From: Dinoroseobacter sp049801095 | GTDB lineage: Bacteria; Pseudomonadota; Alphaproteobacteria; Rhodobacterales; Rhodobacteraceae | NCBI RefSeq assembly: GCF_049801095.1 | Contig: NZ_JBNAGH010000010.1 | Span: forward strand, 29,523-93,522 | Direction of reading: 5' to 3' | DNA: 64,000 nucleotides | Part shown: positions 1 to 8,789 of the stretch, piece after piece | How positions within the stretch are numbered: position 1 is the stretch's first letter | Layout of the letters: each line of letters opens with the position of its first letter | The notes under the pieces: model-generated | Told to the model about the DNA's origin: nothing | What the model saw: the letters and a program-made list of their open reading frames with translations, nothing else | Database searches by the model: none | Made by a program: the position numbers and the translations under genes

Positions 1-2
1 CA

Positions 3-1133
3 ACCGGTGACTTTGAGGTCACGATCACCCTTGCCAACCAGATACCCAGTTTGCTTGGGCTGCTCATTTCCTACCATGGAGGCAACATCGTCTGTCAGGA
101 TGCGGTGGAGGCCTTGGGCGACAATTACGCGCAAACGCCGATCGGCACAGGCCCCTTTATGTTTGCCGAGTATCAGCCGCAGCAGTTCATTCGACTGGTC
201 GCAAATCCCGAGTATTTCCGCGGTGAACCGCAGATCAAGGAGATCGTCTATCGCTACATTCCGTCGGACTCGACCCGGGATCTGGCGTTTCAATCGGGTG
301 AACTGGACATGATGACCGGGCGCCAGGATCAAATCTGGGCGGAGCGCATAAAGAAGGTTGAAGGCGCGAACCTTGTGTTGATGTCCCCCGGTGAGATGTC
401 GGTGCTGAGCCTCAACAAAACCATGGCGCCGTTGGACAATATTCTAGTCCGTCAGGCGATTGCCCATGCAATCAACCGCGAAGAACTGGTCGCTTTCCGT
501 GGAGCGGATGTCATTGTGCCGGCGATATCGCCGGTGCCCGAGGGGAACCTCGGCTATACTGACGACGTACCGCAATACGCGCATTCGGTCGACCGCGCCA
601 AGGCGTTGCTGGCAGAAGCGGGGTACCCGGATGGCGTCACGATCCAGACGATCCACACCAACAACCCGGGCATGCTTCCGACCATGGAAGCGGTCCAGGC
701 TCAGCTTGCTCGTGCGGGCATCAATATGGACATCACGGTGGTCGAGCACTCCACCTTCCATGAGCAGATCCGCAAGGATCTGAGCCAGGTTGTTCACTAC
801 TCCGCGCTGCGCTTCCCCGTTGCGGATGTGTATCTGTCTCAGTTCTTCCACTCGGATGCGATCGTGAACACGCCCTCCGGCGTCACGAACTTCTCGCATT
901 GCTCGGTTGCGGATGCGCAGATTGAAGCGGCCCGCGCCGAGACCGACGCGACCCGTCAACTGGCGCTTTGGGCCGAGGCCCAGGCGGCGATCATGGAAGA
1001 TCTGTGTGCTGTCCCGCTTTTTCAGGCGCGGCTCTTGTGGGTCTGGAATGACAAGCTGGATCTGGGTGTGGAGGTCGCGGGGTCGTTGAACCTCAGCCCC
1101 CCGGTCACGGAACTTGCCCGTTTCACGGACTGA
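3..1133 (+). CDS. Dipeptide/oligopeptide-type ABC transporter substrate-binding protein (family 5), 5' end missing
   Basis: This is the C-terminal part of a periplasmic solute receptor of the SBP_bac_5 (DppA/OppA) family. The reading frame is open to the left edge, so the signal peptide and first lobe lie outside the window. The visible 376 residues carry family traits: a stretch ending in GTGPFMF followed by an L/V-x-N-P-x-Y-F-x-G type segment, then LNKTMAPLDNILVRQAIAHAINR and an AGYPDG motif near the middle. It binds the solute and delivers it to the two permeases that follow 69 bp downstream. The substrate cannot be read from the sequence; peptides, nickel, opines and glycosides are all known for this family. 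Confidence in the family is high. Confidence 0.93.
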   Translation, partial: TGDFEVTITLANQIPSLLGLLISYHGGNIVCQDAVEALGDNYAQTPIGTGPFMFAEYQPQQFIRLVANPEYFRGEPQIKEIVYRYIPSDSTRDLAFQSGELDMMTGRQDQIWAERIKKVEGANLVLMSPGEMSVLSLNKTMAPLDNILVRQAIAHAINREELVAFRGADVIVPAISPVPEGNLGYTDDVPQYAHSVDRAKALLAEAGYPDGVTIQTIHTNNPGMLPTMEAVQAQLARAGINMDITVVEHSTFHEQIRKDLSQVVHYSALRFPVADVYLSQFFHSDAIVNTPSGVTNFSHCSVADAQIEAARAETDATRQLALWAEAQAAIMEDLCAVPLFQARLLWVWNDKLDLGVEVAGSLNLSPPVTELARFTD

Positions 1134-1202
1134 CGCGGTAACGCTTTGCGGGGCGCCCGGCCGATGGTCGGGCACCCGTTGCTACAGGAGAGGGAAACAA
1201 GC

Positions 1203-2144
1203 GTGACCGCTTTTCTCATAAAACGACTAGGCTTCGCGCTGGTCACGATGTTCGCAGTGATGACGATCGTCTTCTTCGTGCTGCGCATTCTTCCGGGTGA
1301 CCCAGCTTACGCCATTCTGGGGGATCAGGCGAACGAGCAATCCCTGGCCGCGCTGCGCGAAAGACTGGGCTTGGACCTGCCGCTCTACCAGCAGTATTTC
1401 GACTTCATGCAAGGCGCACTGGTTGGGGATTGGGGGACATCCCTCGTGTCGAACAGGCCCGTGCTGCAAGACATCTTTGACGTTATGCCAGCCACGCTGG
1501 AGCTCACCTTCGCGTCACTCCTTATCGGCGCGGTTGTCGGCATTCCGGTGGGGATCTGGTCGGCGCTGCGCCGAAACAAGATGCCCGACTATGTGGCGCG
1601 CACCATTTCCTTGATCGGGCTGTCCTTCCCGGCCTTTGTCTCGGCGATCTTGCTATTGCTGCTCTTTTCGATCCATCTGCGGTGGTTTCCCGTCATCAGC
1701 TCGGGCCAGGGTGAGAGCATTGGCGACCGCATGCGGGATCTGGCGCTGCCAGCGATCAATCTCGGCCTCATCATGGCGGCCTATATTACCCGAGTGACGC
1801 GTTCGGCCATGCTGGAGGTGCTGAACCAGGATTATGTACGTACCGCTCAGGCCAAGGGCTCGTCCCGCGCGGTGATCATCTGGCGGCACTGTTTCCGCAA
1901 TTCGATGATCCCCGTTGTCACCGTGGTCGGGCTCTACCTGGGTATCCTGATTGGCAATTCGGTGCTCACCGAGATCGTGTTCAATCGCCCAGGCCTCGGC
2001 AAGCTCATCATCGGAGCCCTCAACCAGCGCGACTACCCGATGCTGCAGGGCATGATCGTCATGTACACGATGATTGTGGTCATCGTGAACCTTCTCACCG
2101 ACCTCACCTACGGTCTCATTGACCCAAGGATCAAATACTCATGA
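1203..2144 (+). CDS. ABC transporter permease, DppB/OppB type
   Basis: This inner-membrane permease (313 aa) has the usual DppB layout: an N-terminal helix beginning at FLIKRLGF, a large first periplasmic segment with LPGDPA, and a later BPD_transp_1 core. The EAA loop is visible at LNQDYVRTAQAKGSSRAVIIWRH. A longer frame begins at 1146, but a GTG at 1203 preceded by AGGAGAGGG at the right distance gives the family's normal N terminus, so I chose it. The stop overlaps the next gene by 4 bp (ATGA), so the two permeases are translationally coupled. It forms the translocation channel with the DppC-type partner. Confidence 0.93.
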   Translation: MTAFLIKRLGFALVTMFAVMTIVFFVLRILPGDPAYAILGDQANEQSLAALRERLGLDLPLYQQYFDFMQGALVGDWGTSLVSNRPVLQDIFDVMPATLELTFASLLIGAVVGIPVGIWSALRRNKMPDYVARTISLIGLSFPAFVSAILLLLLFSIHLRWFPVISSGQGESIGDRMRDLALPAINLGLIMAAYITRVTRSAMLEVLNQDYVRTAQAKGSSRAVIIWRHCFRNSMIPVVTVVGLYLGILIGNSVLTEIVFNRPGLGKLIIGALNQRDYPMLQGMIVMYTMIVVIVNLLTDLTYGLIDPRIKYS

Positions 2145-3046
2145 CCACAGGAAACGCTGCTGAAAAGTTTTCGACATGGAACTATTTCAAGGCCTCCATC
2201 GGTTCCGCATTGGCTTCGGTGGTCCGCGCCTTCAACACGAACAAAGCCTCCTGGGTGGGGCTGGTCATGTTCCTGGTGGTTGTGATCCTGGCGCTGCTGG
2301 CCCCGATTGTAGCCCCCCATGATCCGATCGAGCAGAACATCTTCGACAAGCTCCAAGGGCCTTCAGCCGAATACTGGTTGGGAACGGATACCTTTGGGCG
2401 GGACATCTTCTCGCGCATCATCTGGGGGGCGCGCATCTCGCTGGCCATTGCCGTGTTCTCAATCGCTGCGGCTATGGTGATTGGAACGATCATCGGCCTG
2501 CTGGCCGGCTATATTGGCGGGCGGTTTGACGTCATCGTCATGCAGGCAATGGATGTATTGCTGGCCTTCCCGGGTCTCATTCTGGGCCTGATCGTCGTCG
2601 CTATGCTTGGCCCGTCAATCACCAATCTGGCGGTCGCCATTGCCATCACCGCCGTCCCGCCCTTCGCGCGGATCGCCCGTGCGCCCACCATCGCGGTCAA
2701 GGATCGGGAGTTCATCGATGCGGGCCGGGCGCTTGGGTACTCGGATCGGCGGCTGATATTTGGCCATATCCTGCCGAACATCGCCCCCGAAGTGCTGGTC
2801 ATGGGCTCTCTTTGGCTGGCCACGGCAATCCGCGTCGAGGCGTCGCTTGCCTTTGTGGGGCTCGGGGTCAATCCTCCGACGCCGACATGGGGCGGCATGA
2901 TCCGCGAAGGATTTGAGAGCATCCTCGACAGCTATTGGCTAGCGCTGTGTCCCTCCGTTGCCATTCTGATCGTCGTGCTGGGCTTGAACTTGCTGGGCGA
3001 TGGCCTGCGCGACGCGGTGGACCCCCGCCTGAAAGGTGAAGAATGA
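2141..3046 (+). CDS. ABC transporter permease, DppC/OppC type
   Basis: This is the second channel subunit (301 aa) of the peptide/nickel-type importer. The N-terminal cytoplasmic tail leads into a first membrane helix (VGLVMFLVVVILALLAP), followed by the DppC hallmarks HDPIEQN and LGTDTFGRDIFSRIIWGARISL. The EAA loop appears as DREFIDAGRALGYSDRRLIFGHILPN. It overlaps both neighbours by 4 bp (ATGA), which marks one operon with the upstream permease and downstream ATPase. Confidence 0.94.
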   Translation: MTTGNAAEKFSTWNYFKASIGSALASVVRAFNTNKASWVGLVMFLVVVILALLAPIVAPHDPIEQNIFDKLQGPSAEYWLGTDTFGRDIFSRIIWGARISLAIAVFSIAAAMVIGTIIGLLAGYIGGRFDVIVMQAMDVLLAFPGLILGLIVVAMLGPSITNLAVAIAITAVPPFARIARAPTIAVKDREFIDAGRALGYSDRRLIFGHILPNIAPEVLVMGSLWLATAIRVEASLAFVGLGVNPPTPTWGGMIREGFESILDSYWLALCPSVAILIVVLGLNLLGDGLRDAVDPRLKGEE

Positions 3047-4839
3047 CCCCTCCTGTTCTGTCTGTAGACAACCTTGTCACGTCGTTTCACGTCAACAAAC
3101 GTTGGGTGCCCGTCGTCAAGGGCGTCAGTTTCGATATCAATGCGGGCGAAACTGTTGCTGTTGTGGGCGAGTCCGGTTCCGGCAAATCCGTCACTGCGCT
3201 CTCGATCATGCGGCTCTTGCAAGCTGGCATCGGCAAGTCCGAAGGCGCCATCAGGCTGGAGGGGCGGGACTTGCTGAGCTTGCCCGAGGCGCAGATGCAA
3301 AAGGTGCGTGGCGGCGAGATTGGAATGATCTTTCAGGAACCCATGACCAGCTTGAACCCGGTCCTCACCGCCGGTGCCCAGGTCGCTGAAGCGTTGCGAA
3401 ATCACCGGCATATGACCTCGGGCGAGGCGGCGGCAGAGACGCAGCGGCTCTTCGATCTTGTACGGATACCGGATGCCAAGAGACGGGCAGGGGAGTTCCC
3501 GCACAGTTTCTCCGGTGGCATGCGGCAGCGGGTCATGATCGCCATGGCACTGGCCTGCCAGCCGAAGCTGCTCATCGCAGACGAGCCGACCACGGCACTT
3601 GACGTAACGATCCAAGCCCAGATCCTCGAGCTGATCCATGAGTTGCAGCAAGAGATCGGCATGGGCGTTCTGTTCATCACTCACGATATGGGGGTGGTGG
3701 CAGAGATCTCCGACCGCGTCGTGGTGATGCTGCACGGCGAAAAAGTCGAAGAGAAACCGGTTTCGGAGCTGTTTCGCAACGCCGAGCATGGCTACACCAA
3801 GATGCTCTTGTCGGCCGTCCCAAAACTCGGTGCGCTCACGGGGACATCCACTCCGCGCAGGTTCCCGAAGATGAGCATTGAAGGGCCCGGACCCGAGGTG
3901 CCTTCGGAGGAGGATCGGCGCGGCAAAACGCTTCTCGAAGTGAAGAACCTGACGACGCGCTTTGCAATTCCCGGAGGGCTGCTGGGACGTACGATCGGGA
4001 ATGTGCACGCGGTCGAGAACGTCTCCTTCGATGTGCGTGCCGGAGAGACCCTGTCGCTTGTCGGCGAGTCCGGATGCGGAAAGACCACGACGGGGCGGTC
4101 CATTCTCAGACTGCGAGAGCCGAAATCTGGCAGTATCCTGTTCGAGGGCAAGGACATCGCGAAGGCCTCGCCCGCCGAGCTGCGACTTGCGCGCCAGCGC
4201 ATGCAGATGATTTTCCAGGATCCTTATGGGTCGCTGAACCCGCGCCAAACGATTGGCTCGGCCATCAGCGAACCCCTCAAGGTGCACAAGATCGGGGACC
4301 AATCACGCATTCAGGAACGTGTCGCGGAGCTTCTGGAAATGGTTGGAATGAAACCCGAGCATGCTCTCCGCTTCCCGCACGAGTTCTCCGGTGGGCAGCG
4401 TCAGCGTCTGTGTATCGCGCGCTGTTTGGGGTTGAACCCGAGCCTGATCGTCGCGGATGAATCCGTCTCGGCGCTTGACGCCACAATCAAGGCGCAGGTG
4501 ATCAATCTGATGCTCGAACTCCAGGAACGGCTCGGTATCAGCTATCTTTTCATCAGTCACGACATTGCCGCCGTGGAGCGTATCAGTCATCGCATCGCGG
4601 TGATGCTTTTGGGCGAAATCGTCGAGATCGGGCCGAGGGATCAGGTCCTCAACAACCCGCAACACCCCTATACCAAGAAACTGATTTCGGCCGTCCCCCT
4701 GCCGGATCCGGAGCGAAAGCGGGAACGTCGTGGCCTGATCGCAGAGGACCTCAAAAGCCCCATCCGTGATCCGGGCTGGGTCGCCCCGAAACGGGCAATG
4801 CGCCCCGTGGGCGATGACCACTTCATCATTGAGCACTGA
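3043..4839 (+). CDS. Fused double ATPase (DppD-DppF type) of peptide ABC transporter
   Basis: The 598-residue protein contains two complete ABC domains in tandem, replacing the separate DppD and DppF subunits. Domain 1 has Walker A GESGSGKS (about residue 46), signature FSGGMRQR and Walker B LLIADEPTTALD. Domain 2 has Walker A GESGCGKTT (about residue 345), signature FSGGQRQR and Walker B LIVADESVSALD. Each half ends in the oligopeptide-type C-terminal segment (HGYTKMLLSAVP and HPYTKKLISAVP) that often holds an iron-sulfur-like or regulatory tail. It powers the upstream permeases, overlaps the second one by 4 bp, and is the last gene before a terminator. Fused ATPases of this kind are common in Rhizobiales and Rhodobacterales. 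Confidence 0.95.
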   Translation: MTPPVLSVDNLVTSFHVNKRWVPVVKGVSFDINAGETVAVVGESGSGKSVTALSIMRLLQAGIGKSEGAIRLEGRDLLSLPEAQMQKVRGGEIGMIFQEPMTSLNPVLTAGAQVAEALRNHRHMTSGEAAAETQRLFDLVRIPDAKRRAGEFPHSFSGGMRQRVMIAMALACQPKLLIADEPTTALDVTIQAQILELIHELQQEIGMGVLFITHDMGVVAEISDRVVVMLHGEKVEEKPVSELFRNAEHGYTKMLLSAVPKLGALTGTSTPRRFPKMSIEGPGPEVPSEEDRRGKTLLEVKNLTTRFAIPGGLLGRTIGNVHAVENVSFDVRAGETLSLVGESGCGKTTTGRSILRLREPKSGSILFEGKDIAKASPAELRLARQRMQMIFQDPYGSLNPRQTIGSAISEPLKVHKIGDQSRIQERVAELLEMVGMKPEHALRFPHEFSGGQRQRLCIARCLGLNPSLIVADESVSALDATIKAQVINLMLELQERLGISYLFISHDIAAVERISHRIAVMLLGEIVEIGPRDQVLNNPQHPYTKKLISAVPLPDPERKRERRGLIAEDLKSPIRDPGWVAPKRAMRPVGDDHFIIEH

Positions 4840-4912
4840 GCCCGAGCCCCCGCTCGACGGTTTCCTCCCGGCCATAGGTCGCGCCTCTCCTCTGCGCGGC
4901 TTATGGCGCAAG

Positions 4913-4952
4913 AGCCGGCAGCCGGTCTTCGGACGGGTTGTCGGCTTTTTGT
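4913..4952 (+). terminator. Rho-independent terminator after the peptide ABC operon
   Basis: A long hairpin has arms at 4913-4927 and 4932-4946 closing on a TTCG tetraloop at 4928-4931. It has one mismatch and a few G-T pairs, and is followed by TTTTTGTTT. It sits 74 bp after the ATPase stop codon and faces the right way to end the operon. Confidence 0.85.
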
Positions 4953-4955
4953 TTA

Positions 4956-5449
4956 TTGCACGTGGGCGTTGATGTGGATCTCAGTATGGGGTGGCTGATA
5001 GGGGCTGGGGCTATCTGGTAAGAACATGACGCAGGTTGGCATATTGCCGAGGTAGATCCGAAACGAGCTTGCCGCACTGGGTGCTGTGTCGCCCTTTCCA
5101 CCCGATGCGAACGTGCCCGACCCACGGAACCGGCCCCATGGCGTCAAAGTACCAAATATGAAGCGCGTCCTCGCGGCCTACCTCGAAGAGGTCTGCGCGT
5201 TCTGGGAAATCAAGTGGGAGGAGAGGGCGTGGGGTCTTGCGGCCACAGCCCGACAGGCTTCTGACCGCTAGCTGAACGACGCAGCTATGCTCCGTAAAGA
5301 TCGAAACCGGACGGTCTGTCTTCCACCGCCTCGGAACTGGTTTGCGTGCAAGGAGCGGGCCGCAGCCCAATCGCTCCGGACCTGTGTGTAGGACTTGGGT
5401 AGGCGTATCCTGGCGCCTGCTGAGAACACCTGCGGACACGTGAAAGCGA
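4956..5449. other. Intergenic stretch without a supported gene
   Basis: About 500 bp lie between the terminator and the 3' end of the GNAT gene. Frames on the minus strand stay open (5011-5538 and 5268-5453), but they lack a ribosome binding site, overlap the GNAT gene or resemble no family I know. I see no RNA gene or repeat. It could be a decayed gene. Confidence 0.5.
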
Positions 5450-5986
5450 TCACCAGAGCCTTGGGTCGTTGAACCCGGAAACGCAGATCGCGGGCCCGTT
5501 GAGCGGTGCCAAGGCCGCAGTGCTAAGGGATTGCCCAAGCCAGCCTTCGGGAAATTGCAGTCGATGCGGTGCGGGTACGGTGGCCTCGGTCACCTGGGTG
5601 AAACCGACGCGTCCGTAGAAGGCCGGGTCACCATAGGTCACGGCAATCTCGACACCATCCTCGCGTAGCAATCCCAGGCCGTGTGTGATCAGGGCCTGCC
5701 CGATGCCCTCCCCCTGTCGATCTGGTGCTACGGCGACGGGCGCAAGCAAGAAGGCTGGGCGAGGGTCCTCGAAGATCAGTCGGGTGAAGAGGATCGCACC
5801 GACCAACGCGCCGCCATCCCATGCGGTGACGACGCGCAGGTCGCTCGGAGGCGTATCCGTCATCAAGCGGCGCGCAAGCGCCCCGATCAGTGCCCCTTCT
5901 TCACGCCCTTCCGATGCAGTGAAGGTCGTCTCGAAGAGGCTTGCGATGGCGTCGATATGCGGAGCGTATGTGTCGATGTAGTTCAT
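5450..5986 (-). CDS. GNAT family N-acetyltransferase
   Basis: This 178-aa protein is a GNAT fold acyltransferase that moves an acetyl group from acetyl-CoA to an unknown amine. The acetyl-CoA binding motif A is visible as VAVAPDRQGEGIGQALI near residue 86, followed by the motif B region GDPAFYGRVGF, which is typical of the YhbS-like subgroup. The ATG start at 5986 has AGGAGG just upstream on the minus strand. The gene stands 30 bp after the end of the MerR-methyltransferase gene on the same strand, so the two may be cotranscribed. Confidence 0.9.
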   Translation of the reverse strand: MNYIDTYAPHIDAIASLFETTFTASEGREEGALIGALARRLMTDTPPSDLRVVTAWDGGALVGAILFTRLIFEDPRPAFLLAPVAVAPDRQGEGIGQALITHGLGLLREDGVEIAVTYGDPAFYGRVGFTQVTEATVPAPHRLQFPEGWLGQSLSTAALAPLNGPAICVSGFNDPRLW

Positions 5987-6016
5987 GTTTCAATCCTCCT
6001 GGAGCGCTCCACGGTT

Positions 6017-7183
6017 TCAGTTCCGTTGGAGCACAAACATCTCGTAGCTGACCTGCGCACGCCCGGCTTGGAAGATGGCGATCTCGCGGCGCAGGTCCTC
6101 GAGAACGCGCGTGCCTGCCAGCCGTGGCTCCATGGCGTCGAGCCGAGCAGCGAGTGGGCGGTAGTAGGCCTCCATGCCCTCTGGCCCGATATCGAAATGG
6201 CCAAGGACACCGAAGCCTGCGTGCCTTGCCTGGGCCACGCGGATCTCAGCCGTTGTCATCTTGGGATACTCTGCGGTCCAGAAGTCGCGGATGTCCTCAG
6301 CAGGATTGTCTGTCCGCCAGACCAGATCAGAGACAACCAGAACACCCCCGGGACGTAGCAGCAGTCTCCAGTCCGCAAGCGCCTGTTCCACGCCGATGAT
6401 ATAGGCACTGCCCTCGGACCAGATCACGTCCCATAGACGATCCGGAATAGGGAGCGCGGCCATGTCGACAGGCGCCACCTCAACCCGATCGCTGTATCCA
6501 CGCGCCGCAACTCGCGACCGCAACTTGTTCAGTGCCACCTCGGACGTGTCGATCGCCGTGATACGGGCGCGCGTCGCCGCGGCGAGAGCCATTGTCGCCA
6601 TACCAGGGCCGCAGCCAATCTCAAGAATGATGTCTGGGTCGAAGGGCACCAGGGCCAGGGCTTTCTGCGTTGCGGCCTCTGTTCCCGGGCCCCAGCGATC
6701 CAGCTCGGCGTAGACCTCCATGAAGTCAGCCATATAGGTGTCATGGGCGTTCATGTCCTTGGACACCAACGCAACCAGCCCGGCCTCGGATCTGGAAAAC
6801 CCTTGGGACATGAGCCAGGCGCGATGCAGATCAGGCGCGACGCGCTCGACCTCCTGATGCCAGGTCTTGAGACTTGATTGTCCCAACAACGCCGCGAGCA
6901 AGTCGCGCGACGCTTTCTTCTCGGCAATCTCCCTGTCCAGTAGGGCGAGGCGCCGGGTGAGCAGATCCGGGTCGAGCTTGCCATCAAGGCAGGTCCGGCA
7001 TTCCCGCAGACTGAGCCCTCCTGCCTGCAGTTTTTGCATCAATTGCAGGCGCTGCCGGTCAGCGTCGGAGTAGACACGATACCCGTTGGTCTGACGCGTG
7101 CCCTGCAGCAGCCCAAGTTTTTCGTAGTAGAGGAGCGTCGCGCGCGACAGGCCGACGCGCTCTGCCAGTTCTGAAATCCGCAC
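6017..7183 (-). CDS. MerR-family regulator fused to a class I SAM-dependent methyltransferase
   Basis: The 388-aa protein joins two domains. Residues 1-70 form a MerR winged helix-turn-helix (MRISELAERVGLSRATLLYYEKLGLL, then NGYRVYSDAD), followed by a predicted dimerisation helix to about residue 105. Residues 150-330 form a Rossmann methyltransferase with the SAM-binding loop ILEIGCGPGMAT (about residue 188), an acidic residue in ITAIDTSEVAL and a motif IV-like region WDVIWSEGSAYIIG. The start is GTG. The C-terminal part takes the place of the usual effector domain of MerR proteins, so ligand sensing might be replaced by methylation of a small molecule. The effector, target promoter and substrate are unknown. 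The domain calls are firm; the joint role is inference. Confidence 0.88.
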   Translation of the reverse strand: MRISELAERVGLSRATLLYYEKLGLLQGTRQTNGYRVYSDADRQRLQLMQKLQAGGLSLRECRTCLDGKLDPDLLTRRLALLDREIAEKKASRDLLAALLGQSSLKTWHQEVERVAPDLHRAWLMSQGFSRSEAGLVALVSKDMNAHDTYMADFMEVYAELDRWGPGTEAATQKALALVPFDPDIILEIGCGPGMATMALAAATRARITAIDTSEVALNKLRSRVAARGYSDRVEVAPVDMAALPIPDRLWDVIWSEGSAYIIGVEQALADWRLLLRPGGVLVVSDLVWRTDNPAEDIRDFWTAEYPKMTTAEIRVAQARHAGFGVLGHFDIGPEGMEAYYRPLAARLDAMEPRLAGTRVLEDLRREIAIFQAGRAQVSYEMFVLQRN

Positions 7184-7291
7184 TCTTGGGCACCCTATCC
7201 GCTCGGATCGACTCTTGGTTCGTCCTTCGTCCTAAGGTGTGAAGCCCTAGACAGGTCAAGCTTCAAAGCGGAAAAACCGCTTGGCTTCGCT

Positions 7292-7990
7292 CTAGGAAAT
7301 GACCGGGTTGGTCACGGGAAACAGGCGGTTGAAGTCGCGCGCACCGCTTGGCGAGAAGGAGACGACGCGCGAGGCTGGGTCGCGCTTGGCCCAGCTGAGC
7401 TCCTCGAAGCGCGAGAGAAATGCGCGGCCGAGGCTGCCTGCAAGGTGGGAGCGGCGCGCGCTCCAGTCGAGGCATTCGCGGCAGAGGGGCGCGCGCGCTT
7501 TGCGCAGCTGCGTGAGGTCGATCCCGAATTCCGTGACAAGCTCCGCGCCCGAGGCGGTGAGGATCAACTCTTCACCCTCCAGCACCAGATGGCCCTGCGC
7601 CATGAGGCTGTCGAACATCTGTGTGCCCATATCGCCCGCCAGGTGGTTGTAGCAGACCCGCGCCTGCCGCAGCTCCGCGTCTTTGGGGCCGGGGCGTTTG
7701 CGCAGATGGCCGGCCCCCGCCGCCAAACCCATCAAGGCCTCAAGCACATGGGCGACCTCGTCGCTGGCCAGTGAGAAATACTTGTGCCGCCCCTGTTTGC
7801 GCGGTCGCAACAGCCCGCCATCGTCGAGTTTCGCCAGATGTGAGCTCGCCGTCTGGATCGTCACGCCAGCCTCTTCGGCCAGCTCGCTCACGGTCAGGGC
7901 TTTGCCGCTCATCAGCGCGGTCAGCATGTTTGCGCGGGCCGGATCGCCGATCAGGGCGGCGATATGGGCGATGTCGGGACCTTCTTTCAT
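7292..7990 (-). CDS. ArsR-family winged-helix transcriptional regulator
   Basis: This 232-aa regulator has an ArsR DNA-binding domain in its first 90 residues (IAALIGDPARANMLTALMSG, then LTVSELAEEAGVTIQTASSHLAKL). It lacks the CxCxxC metal site of metal-sensing ArsR proteins. The extended C-terminal half holds a CRECLDWSARRSHLAGSLG segment with a CxxC pair, a feature I associate with a longer subgroup whose effector is not known. It is divergent from the LysE-type exporter gene starting 145 bp away, so it may control that gene. That link rests only on position. Confidence 0.88.
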   Translation of the reverse strand: MKEGPDIAHIAALIGDPARANMLTALMSGKALTVSELAEEAGVTIQTASSHLAKLDDGGLLRPRKQGRHKYFSLASDEVAHVLEALMGLAAGAGHLRKRPGPKDAELRQARVCYNHLAGDMGTQMFDSLMAQGHLVLEGEELILTASGAELVTEFGIDLTQLRKARAPLCRECLDWSARRSHLAGSLGRAFLSRFEELSWAKRDPASRVVSFSPSGARDFNRLFPVTNPVIS

Positions 7991-8135
7991 GCTTCGACCC
8001 TAATCGAAGCATCGGCGCGTCTCAATCCGCTACACCATCCCTACTGAGGCACGAGCCAAGAACCCGCATGTGTGGACCAACTCTTTGCTCTTGGCGCCCC
8101 GGCGCTGAACTTGACACCTGAAAGGCATATCCAAA

Positions 8136-8750
8136 ATGACGCTGATCCTGACCGCCTGGATTGCATTGGCCACCGCAGCCATCTCACCGGGTCCGAACCT
8201 TGTCGCCGTGGCCTCCCGAGGCTTGGGATCCGGGCGGCGCTCCGCTTTCCTTGTCGCGGCGGGGCTCGCATGCGGGGCGTTTCTGTGGTCATCCTTGACC
8301 GCCGTTGGTTTCGGCGCGCTCTTCCAAGCCTATCCCGGATTGCTGCGACTGCTGGGCGTTCTCGGCGGCGGCTACCTGCTGTGGCTCGGGATCAAGGGAT
8401 GGCGCGCGGCCTTGACCGGAGAAGGCGGACAGATCGCGCCTGTCTCCGGGCGCGGGGCCGCGCGCGATTTCCTCCATGGTCTGGCGGTCACGGCCACCAA
8501 TCCCAAGGTTGCACTGCTCTGGGCCTCGCTCTCGACCTTTGTCGGGCCAGCGCTCAAGTATCCTGGGCTCTTGCTGGTCTTCATCTGCGGGTCGGCCGCC
8601 ATCGTCTTTGTCATTTACGGCACTTACGGATGGCTCTTCTCGACGGGACGGATGCGGCGCGTCTATCGCCGGTTCCAAAGCGCCAGCGAGGCCCTGTTCG
8701 GCACGCTCTTTGGGGGGCTTGGCGCGGTCATGGTGCATCGCGCATTGTGA
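8136..8750 (+). CDS. LysE/RhtB-family amino acid exporter
   Basis: This 204-aa inner-membrane protein has the LysE fold with about six hydrophobic segments. The conserved N-terminal region AAISPGPNLVAVASRGLGSGRRSA and the later NPKVALLWASLSTFV match the RhtB branch. Such proteins export amino acids or related small metabolites by proton antiport. The substrate is not evident. The gene is monocistronic, divergent from the ArsR regulator and convergent with the ankyrin gene, and it ends at a GC-rich hairpin. Confidence 0.9.
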   Translation: MTLILTAWIALATAAISPGPNLVAVASRGLGSGRRSAFLVAAGLACGAFLWSSLTAVGFGALFQAYPGLLRLLGVLGGGYLLWLGIKGWRAALTGEGGQIAPVSGRGAARDFLHGLAVTATNPKVALLWASLSTFVGPALKYPGLLLVFICGSAAIVFVIYGTYGWLFSTGRMRRVYRRFQSASEALFGTLFGGLGAVMVHRAL

Positions 8751-8756
8751 CAGACC

Positions 8757-8781
8757 GGGCCGGGCGGGCAGTGCCCGGCCC
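8757..8781. terminator. GC-rich hairpin between convergent genes
   Basis: A perfect 9-bp stem (arms 8757-8765 and 8773-8781, loop of 7) fills the 39-bp gap between the convergent LysE and ankyrin genes. There is no T tract, so termination by this element is only likely, not certain. Confidence 0.5.
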
Positions 8782-8789
8782 CTTCCGCC

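Noticed and set aside
2932..4302. 456-aa minus-strand frame
   Set aside because: It is an antisense shadow of the fused ATPase gene.
5011..5538. 175-aa minus-strand frame overlapping the 3' end of the GNAT gene
   Set aside because: No ribosome site, overlap with a real gene and no recognisable family; left as unassigned intergenic DNA.
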